A DNA stretch of 64,000 nt from Aricia agestis (lineage: Eukaryota; Arthropoda; Insecta; Lepidoptera; Lycaenidae): the NCBI RefSeq assembly GCF_905147365.1, contig NC_056412.1, positions 17,600,001 to 17,664,000 on the forward strand. The letters run 5' to 3'. The notes below the pieces were generated by a model. The model did no database searches. It was given only the letters and a program-made list of their open reading frames with translations, and had not been told where the DNA came from. Below are positions 22,211-34,860 of the stretch, one piece after another; within the stretch, counting starts at the first letter, position 1; every line of letters starts with the position of its first letter. Made by a program: the position numbers and the translations under genes.

Positions 22211-24540
22211 AGTCGCATATACCTCAAATAAAAGTAAATTATAGACTAAAGCCCGTATCATTAGTCGTTTCCTCGAGATTTCTTTCATTCCACTCCACTC
22301 AATAAAAATCTCCATTCGTTCAACAAAACGTTGTAATTTTTTAGAGTACGGTTACACGTTTAGTCTGGCATCAGCTCAGTCCATCAGTCTGAGACTGGCG
22401 CTAGACATACTAAAAAAAATATCCACAGCCGAATACGTAACCTCCTCCTTTATGGAAGTCGGTTAAAAATGATCAGTGCTTCAATCAAACGGTTACACGA
22501 TCATTCTCCCGTCAGTCTGGATCAGACTGATGCGTGTAACCTATGTCTTAGTTGCAGTTGAGTCGAGTGGAAGATATCTCGAGGAAACGACCAATGATAC
22601 GGCTTACAAAAGCCCTTCACAATAATTTTCACTTTTTAACCGAACGTTACGGTACTATGTGAACGGTTAGATATAATTTCGATCGATTGCGTAATCGCCG
22701 GTTCTCACATTCTCGTTACGAACCAGAAATACCTGACGATGGTTGACGTCCGCCGAATTGGCCCACAATCACTACCTGACCCGGCCAACTTGTTTTGTCA
22801 TGTTAGATTGTAGTTTGTATCTTTTTTCTTTAATATATAAAATTCTCGTGTCACAGTGTTTGTGCACGAACTCCTCCAAAACTCAAATCCGGAAGTCGGA
22901 GTAGGGGGTGTTTGGTTTATTTTCGTTACGGGATTTCTTGATTCGGTCGCCACGCTCATAAGTCATAGCCCGCGATGAAAGCTATGCAATAGCTTAATAA
23001 TTTTGAACGCCAATTTCCCCTTCAGGTAATTGACGCCTCCATAAAGGAACATAACTACCAAGTCACTAGTTCGTGAAAACGCCAGATTTTAATAAAGTTC
23101 TTTGCGGATTAAAATCCGCCGTCGAGCATTGAGAAGCAGCGCTATTATAATCTCTCGTTTACCTCCTGAGCCTCTACTGCGGTTTAACCTACTTACCAGC
23201 TCAAATTATTTTGATTGCTTTTATTTTGTGACAGACGACAGTGGAACTGGGTTGTGATGAGTAGGTGATGGAGGGCACGGCAGTGGTTTGGCCAAGTTCT
23301 GATTTTATTGTTAGATATACAAAAACTAAGACATGTTGCACACGCGTTAAATGACATCATTTCAGGACCAATTGAATTTCATTTGCATACAAAAGTAAAA
23401 TTTCTCAGAAATCGATCAATAATAATGATCAAATAGGCTTGCCGGTATGTTATTTAAATCTTTCCTACTTCAGATGCTCCCATTTTCCCCACTAACATAT
23501 AAAATACAATAATAAAAAACATTTTTGAGCTTCTCCCACCTGAATTAGTATAAAATATAATCCGTAGAAACGTTAAGGGAATAATATAAGTCGTGTAGCA
23601 ATTAAAATTTCCCATTAGGCTATGAAAGGATTACATCATAAGCTGCTTGGCAGAATTTATTCGGTCCATTATTGAAATTACATTTAAAATACGTACGAAT
23701 AATAACAACAGCCACCGGGCCAAATTTTTGGACTGAAAGCTGTATAGTGACTAGTTATGTAAAGTTTTTTTGGGATGGATAACTTTTTTAAACCTGTGTC
23801 AGAGTTACCTAATCGAAAATTCGTAAGACTGAAGGAGAGTAGATCGCTTGTAAGTTGTGAGTTATAACACTATCCGTAACCGTAAGCATCCAGATTTAAT
23901 AATTACTTAACTTTAACAAACTGGCTATCCAATAGGGTAGCTTGTCTAAGGCTAGATTTTAAATCTGATTTTTTTGATTTTAAATATTTTTAGTTATATT
24001 TTATGGTTGCCTGGATGAGACTGCTTCCAGCATTTTCTGGTTTTGTAACTTGTGTAAATTGATTTTTTTTGTTTGTTTGAATAAAGGGTTTTTTAATTTA
24101 TTTATTTACGTAAGCCAAGCCTTCTCTCTCTCCTCTCTCTTATACCTTGATAAATAAATCTCAAAAGTATTCCCATAACAACGTTTCTCGGTAAATTAAA
24201 ACTACTGAATAAATTAGCGCGAAGGATATTGCATCACGTCATAAAGGTCAAAGTCGACAATCCAGTTTTAGTGTTACTGTTGTTATGTATTTAAATTGCA
24301 TATTTTATAGCTGCTATATAATAAAAGCCAAGACTCGTGAATCCTAGTCTATACTCTATACTAATTAGTCAATATAAAGAGGAAAGTTTGTTTTCAGTAC
24401 CTACTGAGTTGATTTTGATGATAATTGGCATTTTAACGTAGATTATTAAGTATACTATGGATTAGGTGACGGGTCCTTCTCCATATATCCTTATTTAGTT
24501 TGGTCGCGGGAAAATTCCAAACAAACAAAGTATTATTTCG
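22211..24540. other. Intronic sequence with repeat scraps
   Basis: GGTTACACG...CGTGTAACC-type pieces at 22350-22545 suggest a decayed TIR element, with CCTCCTTTATGGAAGTCGGT nearby. No exon or intact element was identified to 24540. Confidence 0.45.
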
Positions 24541-24683
24541 CTCAGTGTTTTTCAGCCTGTGGTTCGCGACCCCCTGGGGGGTCGAGAGCACTATTTCAGT
24601 AAAACAAACTACAAAGATTCAAAATATTATAATATTAAGTGGAATAATTTTAACAAAAGAACTCATGTTCTTTTGTTAAAATT

Positions 24684-24847
24684 ACTTTTAACAGTTTTAA
24701 CTACGCTAATATTGTAATTTATAAAGCTTAAGCAGTGTTTTCCAACATTTTATATGATACGACCATCATATATACATATAAAATGTTGGAAAACACTGCT
24801 TAAGCTTTATAAATTATAATATTAGCGTAGTTAAAACTGTTAAAAGT
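24684..24847. repeat. Long hairpin, 73-bp arms, 18-base loop
   Basis: ACTTTTAACAGTTTTAACTA to CCAACATTTTATATG pairs with 24775-24847 with one mismatch. The inner part CAGTGTTTTCCAACATTTTA resembles hAT-type ends, so a hAT MITE may form the core. A CAGTGTTTTTCAGCCTGTGG hAT left end lies close by at 24550. Confidence 0.88.
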
Positions 24848-25544
24848 CCTGCCAGATGAAAAATATTTGAGCACACAGTATAGTTCTGAATAGTCTAAGA
24901 GATGATTATCATAAGTTTCGAGAGCTGGCGAACACTCATCACTCATTCGATTAAACTTGCTGATTAGCAAACTTTGTCTCCACAAGATTGTCTTCAGTGT
25001 TATGCTCACAGAACTTATAATGATATAGAAAATTTATTATTTAATATTATGGCGAATTTTAAGGCTTGTTTAAATTTCACTTGGTCCGTTTTCACCACAA
25101 TGATACACCGGTAAAAAAAGTAATTTGCAAAGTTGTCGCTCGATGTAAAAAAACCTTTAACATCACCGTTAAGCACACCAAAGTTTGAAAACTGCAGCAG
25201 AAATTCTGTCAATATTATATTTTCTACCCTTGTAATACAAACAGCGGGTCTCTATCAATTTATTATACAGTCGAAGAACCCGAGGCCTCTACGTATAAGT
25301 AGTATCTACGAATACGAACGAAACCTTTATCTTACGTAATTGAAACGTCAGACAGTTCGGAGCGAGTGCGTTATTGAAATATTATGCTTCCGATGAGCAC
25401 CTGAGGGTAAGAGGAATGAAGAAGGAAGATGAGTAGGTCTAAAATGACTTCTGAGTGTTTAGTGTTTTCTATGGAATAACAAAGGTAGAATTTACTGCGT
25501 TGCAAAGTCTATTTAAAACATTTGACGACGCGACACCGCACTAG

Positions 25545-25750
25545 GCGACACTACACTGCAGCGTAGCGACGCGAGTCGCGACACTTCACGTTCTATATAT
25601 ACCTAATATATTATAGACTATAGTGCATACTGCAAGTACATACATTTTTGTCGCGTAGCTCCGCTGTCCGCATAGTGCGGCTCACCTCATACGATTTCAT
25701 ACTAAGAATATTACTGTCTGTGTCGCGTCGCTACACTGCAGCGTAGTGTT
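25545..25750. repeat. Repeat pair CTACACTGCAGCGTAG
   Basis: CTACACTGCAGCGTAG occurs at about 25550 and 25731, close to palindromic itself, enclosing GCGACGCGAGTCGCGAC and GTCGCGTAGC motifs. Probably a MITE; the SINE tail abuts it at 25748. Confidence 0.55.
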
Positions 25751-25925
25751 TTTTTTTTAAATAAAATAAGGGGGCAAACGAGCTAATGGGTCACCTGATG
25801 GAAAGCAACTGCCGTCGCCCATGGACACCCGCAACATAAGAAGAACTGTCAACTGCAGGTGCGTTGCCGGCCTGAGGCCGTACCTACTAGGCAATAGTAC
25901 GGCCTCACCATTATTAGAATCTAGG
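25748..25925 (-). mobile_element. SINE/LINE 3'-end fragment related to the 41.6-kb SINE
   Basis: T-run, GGGGGCAAACGAGCTAATGG, GTCACCTGATGGAAAGCAAC, CGTCGCCCATGGACACCCGC and GTGCGTTGCCGGCC match the tail-proximal part. The remainder (CTGAGGCCGTACC...GGTACGGCCTCA-like) differs, suggesting a second family sharing a 3' end. Confidence 0.6.
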
Positions 25926-25999
25926 TACTGGTTTGCAAGCAGCCTCTATAGTCTACAATCTATATTCTACATGTATACAAGCCCTATATGTCGAAATGG

Positions 26000-27089
26000 T
26001 TATTAAATTATTATGATTCACGGTTCCTCTATCGGCCACCTTATATAGGCAATCTAGACTACCTGTATTTCTTACTTAGGAACACTAATAGACTGAATTA
26101 GTAGGGCACACCCAGCAGATCTGAATTATGTAATTCTGCTAATTCATGTAGAAATTAGAAACTAGCTTCGATTTCAACATGGCAAGTAGCAACTGCAAAA
26201 TAGATCCTGGAGCTTTATTAATATCACAAAAGGCGCTTGTACAGATAAAACTTACGTGGATCATATTTTCTGTACCAAAATCGATATAATCTGACATTTT
26301 TATAGGAAAATATGAGATAGTATTTAATATAAGATAAATATGAGATATTAAAATATGAGATAGTATTCGCGTTAACTTTTTAGTTTCTGAGATAATGTCT
26401 ATAAACTAAGAAAAAAACTAGAACGTCTTTTAAAATTGAGAAAACCATTTTTTTACTGGATGTCACCAAACATTTTGGACACTGATGGAAAATGTCAGGT
26501 GCGATCTTGGATCTCAGGAACATTTTTATTTTGCAACATTACCCAATCCAAATATGAAATAAGGCACTTATCATATCACATATTTATCCCTTATATTTCT
26601 CAAACTAGAACTCATTTTTCATACCACAATCTTCAAGCGATAAATTCAGTAGGTTCCTACCGCTGCTCTTATATTCCATATATAAGCGCTTTGTTATTCT
26701 TCGATTGATCCCTTATCTAAGGGCTTAGAATTTTTTCAATATCCCTCGCCCGCCCGCCCTTTGTGGGCCGTCTGGAGGTTACCGTAATCCCTACTATCTT
26801 ATTACAGACGTTTTTACTTTAGACGGCTTATGCTGATTTGCGTTCATGTACTAGACTAAATGTAGCCTGTGACTTCGTCCAAATTCGTTTGATTTTCAGA
26901 AGGCGTAAGTTTATATAGGCAAATATGTTTAAATTAATGTTGTTTTGGGAAGTAAATAATCATATTTTAATGTATATCCAATTTAAATTTTATCATAATT
27001 TCTTCCGCGGTTGAACCTCAAGAAATAACAGATGGACAGAAATTATGTTTTTCTCTGTCAGTTATCTTTCGCGGTTAAAAATGTAGTGT
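26000..27089. other. Intronic AT-rich sequence, nothing recognised
   Basis: The open frame at 26436-26708 has no recognisable domain, GC shift or splice context. Confidence 0.45.
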
Positions 27090-27263
27090 GGGCGGATTTT
27101 CAGATCTATTGAGTATTGAGGAAACCTGGAGCACTACTTTGGGACGCTTCCCAGTGCCCGCGTCTGAAAGTATTTCCATGCCAAATTTGAGAAAAATCGG
27201 TTTAGCGGCTTGAGTGTGAAGAGGTAACTGATACACATTCACATTCATAATATTAGTATGGAA
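27090..27263 (-). mobile_element. Helitron-family fragment
   Basis: GTATTTCCATGCCAAATTTG, AAAAATCGGTTTAGCGGCTT and CATAATATTAGTATGGA are reverse-orientation family sequence; the hairpin end is missing. Confidence 0.55.
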
Positions 27264-27615
27264 CATGGATATTTGTAACCACTCTTGTATTGCCATCAAA
27301 ATGTATCCGCCCACGTTTGTATTAGCGATCTATAAAATTGTTCTGTATATTTAACTGTGATGTCATTCTTGTGTTGTTGCGACTTGTTGTCATAAGTTAA
27401 CTTTGTTTTGTAGCGATATAATCTGACTGCTAATCGTTAGTTTAGTATTTGCTTGTAAAGTTTTATTAAATAATAATTGCATACTTCAAATGGTAAAATA
27501 AATTATATTTGAAGAAATAAAACTAGCTAGATCATCTTCCCTGGAAATCTAAGCCTTTTTGATTTTACGCCTTTTATTTCCACGGATATATTTATACACT
27601 TTACATAATAAAATA

Positions 27616-27673
27616 TTATTAATTCGAATAATCAGCGTGATTTAATAATTACGCTGATTATTCGAATTAATAA
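27616..27673. repeat. Hairpin, perfect 23-bp arms
   Basis: TTATTAATTCGAATAATCAG + CGT pairs exactly with 27651-27673 around a 12-base loop. Confidence 0.9.
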
Positions 27674-27966
27674 GATTTTAATACTTCGTATGCGATTTAA
27701 AAATTATGTTCGGCATCTACTCTTTGTGACGACAAGCTGTAAGTACTATTTCGGGCGGCTTACGTAAAGCCAAGTGTGTTTACGTGGATAACATTACCGG
27801 GTTAGCACGATACCGCTAAGCTCTGAAAACACCGCCTCTTCAGCTGGCTAATATTGACCGAGTGATGCAAACTCTTTGCCTGTTTGAGGAAATGCGCTTA
27901 TCGTTTTACTTTCTTGTGGTTTAATAGGGAATATTATGCGAAGGCGCAGAGGCCGCTACCAGCACA

Positions 27967-28102
27967 TATAGTCTGTCAAGAAAGAGAAGAAATTAAAAAG
28001 TGGCAACATCGTAGTGTCATCCCTTTCAAATCAATCGAAGAAAAAGGGATGACACTACGATGTTGCCACTTTTTAATTTCTTCACTTTCTTGTCAGACTA
28101 TA
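27967..28102. repeat. Hairpin, ~60-bp arms, ~16-base loop
   Basis: TATAGTCTGTCAAGAAAGAG, AAGTGGCAACATCGTAGTGT and CATCCCTTT pair with the right arm with very few changes (AGAGAAG / CTTCACT). It resembles a palindromic MITE and, if transcribed, an inverted-repeat RNA. Confidence 0.88.
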
Positions 28103-28373
28103 CAGTAAAATATAATCCGACAAGTTGCACAAGACACTGCAGTAATAAGTTGTATTTGTATGTTTCATTTATAGCTGTAGTATTTTATTTAATTTTTTTA
28201 GAACGTTTTTAAAAAAAGGATACGATATATGGCCACTGTACCTACCATATAATACGAGTATCCTTCTAGCTGTGCCCCGCGATGTTACCCGCGGTTTAAA
28301 TTATATTATGTAATAAAAGACTGAAAAGTACCAATAATAGGGTCAAAACGGGACGATACATGGTTCTTTAATG

Positions 28374-28476
28374 TTTACAGTAGTGATGGTGATGCTGATA
28401 TTGGCATAGTAGCATAATATGCTTTCCGTTTTTAAAACAACGTCGAAACTCCCAAACTTGTATCATACATACATAC
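28374..28476 (-). mobile_element. Helitron second family, reverse fragment
   Basis: GTAGTGATGGTGATGCTGAT, GCATAATATGCTTTCCGTTT and ACAACGTCGAAACTCCCAAA are the reverse complement of 11650-11760. Confidence 0.65.
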
Positions 28477-28721
28477 TTTTTATATAAGTGTAGAATAAAT
28501 AAATTAGTTCCATTCTATCGAACGCTAATACGAATCCCAAATAAAACAAACTCAAAAGTGAGGTACTTACGAAATATTGGAGATTTAAACGTAAATATTG
28601 TTGAGAACCTGTGGTCTCAACCACGAGATGAGGAAACAAACCTTATAATACTTGTTTATCAAAATATGTACTTAAGTATTATAAATTTTTGAACTAGAAA
28701 TACATTTCAGTTACACGTGGA

Positions 28722-29540
28722 GTGTGGACGCCTCGATTGCGGACTCTGGCATTCAGCAATAAATTATATGTATTTAAAAATACGTTTACAATAATTATTA
28801 TCGGCATGTTACACTTTGGTCTTTGTGCAATAGTAATCAAATTTTGTGAATGTGGAGATTTTAAATATAGCTTCGACTTATTATATTACAGCTGTAAAGT
28901 AGCCGAAACGTCGGGATTAATCAAAGTGCTCCGCGACAAGTGTTTGAACCTTGTGATATAATGAGTGATACTCGCGTAAACCTAAGAAATCATTATAGCT
29001 TCGACTTGTATTTTGATTTTAGAATGAGTATAAAAATCAATTACAGGTATTTGTAGCACCATGTTATATCAATCCAAAAGAGTTTTACGCATAAAATTTT
29101 AAAAAAAATGTTATCACAGTGAAAAAAATGTCTTGTCATAAGATCATTATTTACGACACCGAGTTTAAGGCTACCAAATGTATTTTATGATGTATGGTAA
29201 TACTTTGAGCTCATTGACTTATATAGGCTACTTTAAACCCCGAAAAAGCAAAATAAAGCATAGTATAAAACACATTGGTCAAGTCCCCAAGTGGTTTTCG
29301 CGACCACAACCAGCGTCCAGCGGCAATATTAATCGATATTACTCCAAGGCCGACACGGTTGCGACGACAATATTGTGCACTAGAAGGCCATGTGAAATTA
29401 TAATATGTCAAGCAATTCTAAGCAAAATGTACGGTTCCCGAGAAATATACGAAGTTGCAACTTGTATTGTAGTGGATGATACTTGAATAAATTTCGACAC
29501 CTTCACAATTATTACTTTAATTTAATGAAGGTTTTGTCGC
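28722..29540. other. Intronic AT-rich sequence, nothing recognised
   Basis: The open frames at 28722-28961 and 29178-29486 have no family signature, splice context or codon bias. Confidence 0.45.
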
Positions 29541-29559
29541 TATGTTTGCTGTCAAACTT

Positions 29560-29830
29560 ACTTACTTACTGCAGCGCAGCGACCCAAATTGAGTATTGGC
29601 CTCTGACACAAGCACACGCCATTTCTTCCGATCCTGTGCGACATCTTGCCATGATTCGGCTCGTAACGGCTTCAGGTCCTTTTCTACCTCATCCCTCCAG
29701 CGGTATCTGGGACGGCCTACCGGTCGTTTGCCAGTCATTTGGCCCACATACGCTTTTTTGCCGCTCGGTCATCATTAATTCTTTCTACGTTACCGAGCCA
29801 GATTTACAAGTTACGGAACTAACACAAGTT
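29560..29830 (-). pseudogene. LINE reverse transcriptase C-terminal tail fragment
   Basis: On the minus strand 29562-29747 reads GQMTGKRPVGRPRYRWRDEV, then EKDLKPLRAESWQDVAQDRKKW. The string GRPRxRWRDxVEKDL...W..AQDRxxWR is the hallmark C-terminal tail of RTE/R1-like LINE ORF2 proteins, often annotated as craniofacial-development-protein-2-like. No catalytic RT domain lies upstream, where an in-frame stop cuts the frame. It is a 5'-truncated insertion, the usual outcome of LINE integration. Confidence 0.8.
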
Positions 29831-30167
29831 GCTGTCAAACACATAATTTAATTACAGTTAAGTAATCATAAGTGTTTCTGAATTCGGACGAAAATCATTT
29901 GGTCCACCGAAAAGTCATTAATCATTTTGCGTCCTATAGGTCAAAGGCAATAAGCAATAACCGTAACTCGTCCATTCCTCGTGTGCTCTAAAATTTATAA
30001 CTAAACTTATCGCTTTATTCCCAAAAATTGTTGCTGACCGCTAAAGATATGTAGCGGCCTGCAACAAATTGTCCCCTACTTACTCTATTACAATGTGATG
30101 AAGTTTACGAGATAACAGAGCCAAATTATAGGGTTCCTAGTTATTAAAGATAATAAAAATTGTGAGA

Positions 30168-30345
30168 AACCGTACATTTCATTTGATAGAAACTATCTGG
30201 GAAAACGAAATATTAAATGCAAATCTTTAAGAACTCAAAGTATCTTGCTAACCGTCTAAAGTCAGTTCAGCGGATTAGGCGCAAAAACAGACGTAGTAAG
30301 TAGAAACAGACAGAAACACATAACACAGTCTCATAAAAATATTAT
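30168..30345 (-). mobile_element. Helitron-family fragment, diverged
   Basis: AAACCGTACATTTCATTTGA, then AAAGTCAGTTCAGCGGATTA and AACAGACAGAAACAC fit the reversed family order, with much drift. Confidence 0.4.
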
Positions 30346-31728
30346 ATGTTAATTTGATGGTCACCATAAAAGCTCTACATTTTCCACGCTTTCAAATAAC
30401 GTTAGTGTTACTCTTATTTCATGCTTACAGAATTCAAAGCAAATAGCGTAATATTAGTTTCAGTATTGAATTGTTAGTAGCCTTTATATATTTTGCATTC
30501 TTATTTTTCTCCACTTTGTTGTATCCATTTTATACTTTATGTGATGTAAACTTAGAACTACTTCGTATTTGAAAGCTATTTTAACTAGTCCCTGGAAAAC
30601 AAGCTTGGCTTGGAAGATAAAATAAGAAGTCTAAAAATCAAGTTTAAATAATTATTATGATTACTTAGTTTAAAAAAGACGTGGTACCCAGTGAGCTGTT
30701 TCTTCTCATTCATGCCGTTACATAAGTTTATTCTACAAAATTTTCTTCGATTAGTTTTGATAATATTTAAACAATCTCTAGTCTCTAGGTATACAATGTA
30801 TTAACTTTTAAACATATTACGAAAATACCTGAAAAGGCAAACGAAAATAATCATGGTTTTTATAAAATTGTGTAGGTCCGTGTACGTAAACTGATCGTGT
30901 TGTCCGAAAGTAATTTCCCCCGGGATCTACATCTTCGGGAAAAATTTCATGCTAAATAAACTTTGAATCGGACTAAGTTTTCTTAAAAATATCTAGATTT
31001 TCTTTTCTTAATCATTAAACACAGTTCAAATGGAGAACAAAACAAAACAAGTATTACAGCTTATAATGAGTGAAGACTTGAAGAGTGAAGACGCTTTATG
31101 TATTTTCATGCGCTTGCGCACACATACGAACACAACTACGCCACTTCACGTAATCTTTGACATATTGTTTGAACAAATCACGTGACGGCCGCCCAATAGT
31201 TAGTCACTGTTGTGTTTTATACATGTGTGAGTCAACTACGAAAACTTACACAAGTATTACTTAGTAGTGATACTTGTGAGTTGTGTGAGATGGAAGTAGC
31301 CGGCCTTACTTTATTCGTAGAATTATCTACCTATAATTTTATTCTTGCAATAGAAATGTTTACGGTACCTAATTTAACATGTATTTACCAGTCAGTGTTC
31401 GCACCTTTCCTACTTCCTAACATTTCCTGGCGCTAATGCATATTTAATGTGTGCTTAGTGCGGAATACAGTATAGACGCCACGTACTACAATTTTGCTGA
31501 ATGTAACATTTACTTTGCCAAGACTCTAGATGCTAGAAGGTCGTCAAACTTGGCAAAGAGATCAAAATAAGTAGACAATTATATAACTGGATAAAAGAAT
31601 AGAAAATTGTTTTTAACTTCCATAAAAATATTCCATTGATTTTGTTGAGTCTTACTTATTTTTGTAATTGGCCCGTTATAAAGCTGGTTAAATCCAATAT
31701 TAAATTATTCATGTAAAATAAAAAAATA
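30346..31728. other. Intronic AT-rich sequence, nothing recognised
   Basis: No repeat structure or coding signal beyond chance. Confidence 0.5.
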
Positions 31729-31939
31729 CTAGATGACGCCCGCAACTCCGTTGCGCCAAAACTCGTTTATCCCGCGAGATTCGTACATTTTTCCAGGATA
31801 AAAGTATTCTATGTCCTTTCCCGGGACTTAAAGTATCTCCATACCAAATTTCAGCAAAATCGGTTCAGCGGTTTATGCGTGAAGAGGTAACAGACAGACA
31901 GACTTTCGCATATTTTATAATATTAGGTATTAGTATGGA
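31729..31939 (-). mobile_element. Helitron, complete short copy (211 bp)
   Basis: Read on minus: TCCATACTAATACCTAATAT at the start, CCGATTTTGCTGAAATTTGG inside, the hairpin GCGCAACGGAGTTGCG, and CATCTAG at the end, with A/T flanks. It is non-autonomous and typical in size for lepidopteran Helitrons. Confidence 0.78.
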
Positions 31940-33500
31940 TAACATGCCAGAAGACAAAAAGCCTAACAATTAATATGGGCCTGATGCCTCAGAATTATAG
32001 GCGATGACTGCTGCTACAAAAAAGCGTGCTGCCTTAAAATGAAGGCTCTGCCTCAAAATAAAGGTGCCTAAAAATACATTAAAGAAGGCTATAACGCCTA
32101 AAAATACTACTGAAAGTCTTATTTATTCACTCAGTAGGAAATTGTTCACGTAATCACAATAAACATTATATACATATAAAGTAATGTTTAATAAGTAATA
32201 ACGTAACTTGTATGAAGTCTTTGACCTTGTGTTATTGCTCTGAAATATTAAGCACAATTCCTTCACGCTACGACTATGTGTCTCCAGACTCCAGTCTCCA
32301 CTATATTGAGTCCATAAATTATGGAAATTATTATACGACCAACGGTCCAAAAAAGCTTGAAAAGTATCTCGCGAAGTATGTGGATGCGTCCAGCTGATAT
32401 AAGAATATTTACCGTATTATAACAACTATTGCTGTGTACCTACACTGTATGTCTCTCTTTTTAAGTGTAAATCATGCTCTATGCCTTAACAAATTTGTTT
32501 TGATAAGTGTCTATAATAATTAATGAAGAAATAAAAAAACACGAAACTTTCTATAATATTATACGTGCTGACACATCAAACTTAAGTAAACCCCTTAACT
32601 AAACCTCCCAGTTTTCGTCGGGGTTTAAAAAGTATCATAACTCATAAGATACGTCCGTCGTGAGTCGTGACTCCTGAGAGTGACATAGGTGGATTATAGT
32701 CCAGTTTGTTTTAAGAGATGGTTAAGTTATAATAATCTCTTGCCATAAACAAGCCTATGATAATTGCACCTTATGTTTCACCTTGGATCGACCTTAGAAC
32801 ACTAGTTCTTCAAACAATGCAGCACATAATTGTCTAGAACACGCGAACTCTGTTATTAAACCATTCAGATTTCAGATGTAATTCAATCATCAAATCGTAA
32901 TTAAAGTTAAGTAATCGTGTTTCATTTGTTCGTGCAAATATGTTTTGGTCGTAAAAAGAGTATAATACAGCCTTAATCCAGTTACAATCAGATTAAATCG
33001 CAAAGCAGTATTCTCATAAACGTTAAACGTCAGATTTTTTAACACGGGAACGCAAAAAACTATTCGGTTAGGCTGGATTTTATATGCGTTCTCCGGAACG
33101 CGCGGTTTGGCGGTTACACCGCGAGACCACATGCAAATATAATATAACTTATGTCTTATACTTTACTTAAATAGCGCCGCGGTCGCGTTGTTATTCACAA
33201 AGATTTTGCCCTAGGTCGGCTTGCTCAGTTCGACCGCATCGGCCTCCCCGTATATCGGGTTCTTAAGGGTGATTGTTCACTCGGCGTCGCTACCGCACGT
33301 GCGTTTTTAGGTCGCAGTACTAACGAAGGTTTCTTGCAGATTGTGAAAGGTGTTAATAACGGAGATTATATTAATAGCCCAATCGGACCGTAATTAACTA
33401 AATTGCTCTTAAACGTACAAATTTAGTTTCGCAATGAGGACTGAGGTGAGAAACTTGACACTATGTATAATTGAGACACAAAACTTTTCCAATTTATTAT
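31940..33500. other. Intronic sequence, minor repeat scraps
   Basis: TTTTCGTCGGGGTTTAAAAA near 32613 is a common repeat end. GCGCGGTTTGGCGGTTACAC, CGCGAGACCACATGCAAA near 33100, recurs (diverged) at 48530-48570. Nothing coding. Confidence 0.45.
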
Positions 33501-33764
33501 ATACAGGGTGTAACCAAAATAAGTGATAATACTTTAGGGTATGTACGTGTTCCTTGTAGAGAGTTCATTGTGAAAGTAGTAGCGCTGAAACACCAAAACT
33601 TTTTTACACTTTTGTATGGGGAATCTCGTAACGCTCGGGCCCTTGCCCATACAAAAGTGAAAAAAATTTTGGTCTTTCAGCGCTGCTACTTTCACAGTGA
33701 ACTCTCTACAAGGAACACGTACACACCCTAAAGTATTATCACTTATTTTTGTTACACACTGTAT
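33501..33764 (+). mobile_element. Palindromic MITE, complete copy of the family interrupted by the LINE
   Basis: Left arm ACAGGGTGTAACCAAAATAA, GTGATAATACTTTAGGGTAT, then GTTCCTTGTAGAGAGTTCA and GCGCTGAAA. The right arm repeats all of this in reverse. Arms of roughly 115 bp surround a short GC-rich centre (AACGCTCGGGCCC). Partial copies lie at 43482-43660, 52079-52160, 55113-55275 and 59915-59993. Confidence 0.8.
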
Positions 33765-34380
33765 ATTAGGTACTTAGTGGGAAATATACTTATTTTCAGT
33801 CTTTTGCCCCTCTAAACCTAACTTCTCTTAAATATTGTTTGCAATGTTTAGTTCAAATGCCTTACGTAAAGCTTTGGCAAATTATAATATTAATACCTCG
33901 ATCGTGGGAATCGCAAACACAATAGATTTTCAATTGTTATGCGGCAGGCGGCAGCCGGCTGCCGCTTGAGGATTGATGGGATAAAGCGTAGCAAAATACT
34001 TAATGGAATAAATTGTTAACATTATAATATGATGATTTTATTATTTATTTTTAAGCATAATATACCTTGCATGTATATTGTATTGTGACTTGTGTAACAT
34101 TAACATGTAAATGCTTACGTGTTATGATAGTTATAACTTAGGTACCTTATTTATATGCTAATTGTTACCGCATATAGCCTGTAGCTGTACAGTGTGCAAT
34201 GTGCATGATTCATAATATTAACTAGTAACAATCAGAATCAGAATCATTTATTTCAGGAAATCTGACGACATACAAACTAAGAAGAAGGTTGAAAGGGGTG
34301 TGCCCTTGTCGGTGGAACCTCTGCCATTTTTCCCTATTCTTATATTACTTTCAGCTCTTTAAAACATTGACCTATCTAAA

Positions 34381-34520
34381 TGCCGCACTCAGAGACGAAG
34401 ATTAATTTTACATAAATGTAATTAAATGAAAATTTTGACATAAGACTCATACATTACCGGTCAATCTCTTCATTAAATTGAAGGTTAATTATTGAATGTT
34501 GAATGTCTCTGAGTGCGGCA
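34381..34520 (+). mobile_element. GCCGCACTCAGAGAC MITE, monomer
   Basis: TGCCGCACTCAGAGACGAAG to TGTCTCTGAGTGCGGCA, 140 bp with 16-bp inverted ends; same interior as the 20.1-kb dimer. Confidence 0.8.
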
Positions 34521-34619
34521 GATAGAGCTGATATTCTTGAACTACCCCCACATATCTTCCTGATGTACTTATAATGCATACGTAACTAATTATCTTTCCT
34601 TTTGCTGTTTTCTGATTCT

Positions 34620-34860
34620 TTAGGGTGGGTTCCACCAACTTTAACTATAACAAAATGTCAAATCTCTAGTAAAAGTCAATGATGAACGCTATATTAACCT
34701 TAAATATAACAACGCCTCTGTTAAATATGTTTATATTCGTGGTTAAAGGACAAGATGACTAACCAAGATCTGTCTCAAATGAGATCATAATATCATACAT
34801 ACTTATCAAATAACAAAAATAATGTAATTTTTATCTCCAAGTCATTAAAATTTTACGTCA
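34620..34860 (+). mobile_element. Left part of the GGGTTGCACCA MITE family
   Basis: Begins TTAGGGTGGGTTCCACCAAC and continues with TTTAACTATAACAAAATGTC and AGTAAAAGTCAATGATG, paralleling (in reverse) the right part of 8435-8785. The other end was not found. Confidence 0.5.

Noticed and set aside
27967..28102. Possible microRNA precursor
   Set aside because: Arms of about 60 bp are almost fully complementary without the bulges and ~22-nt duplex layout of a pre-miRNA; a palindromic MITE fits better.
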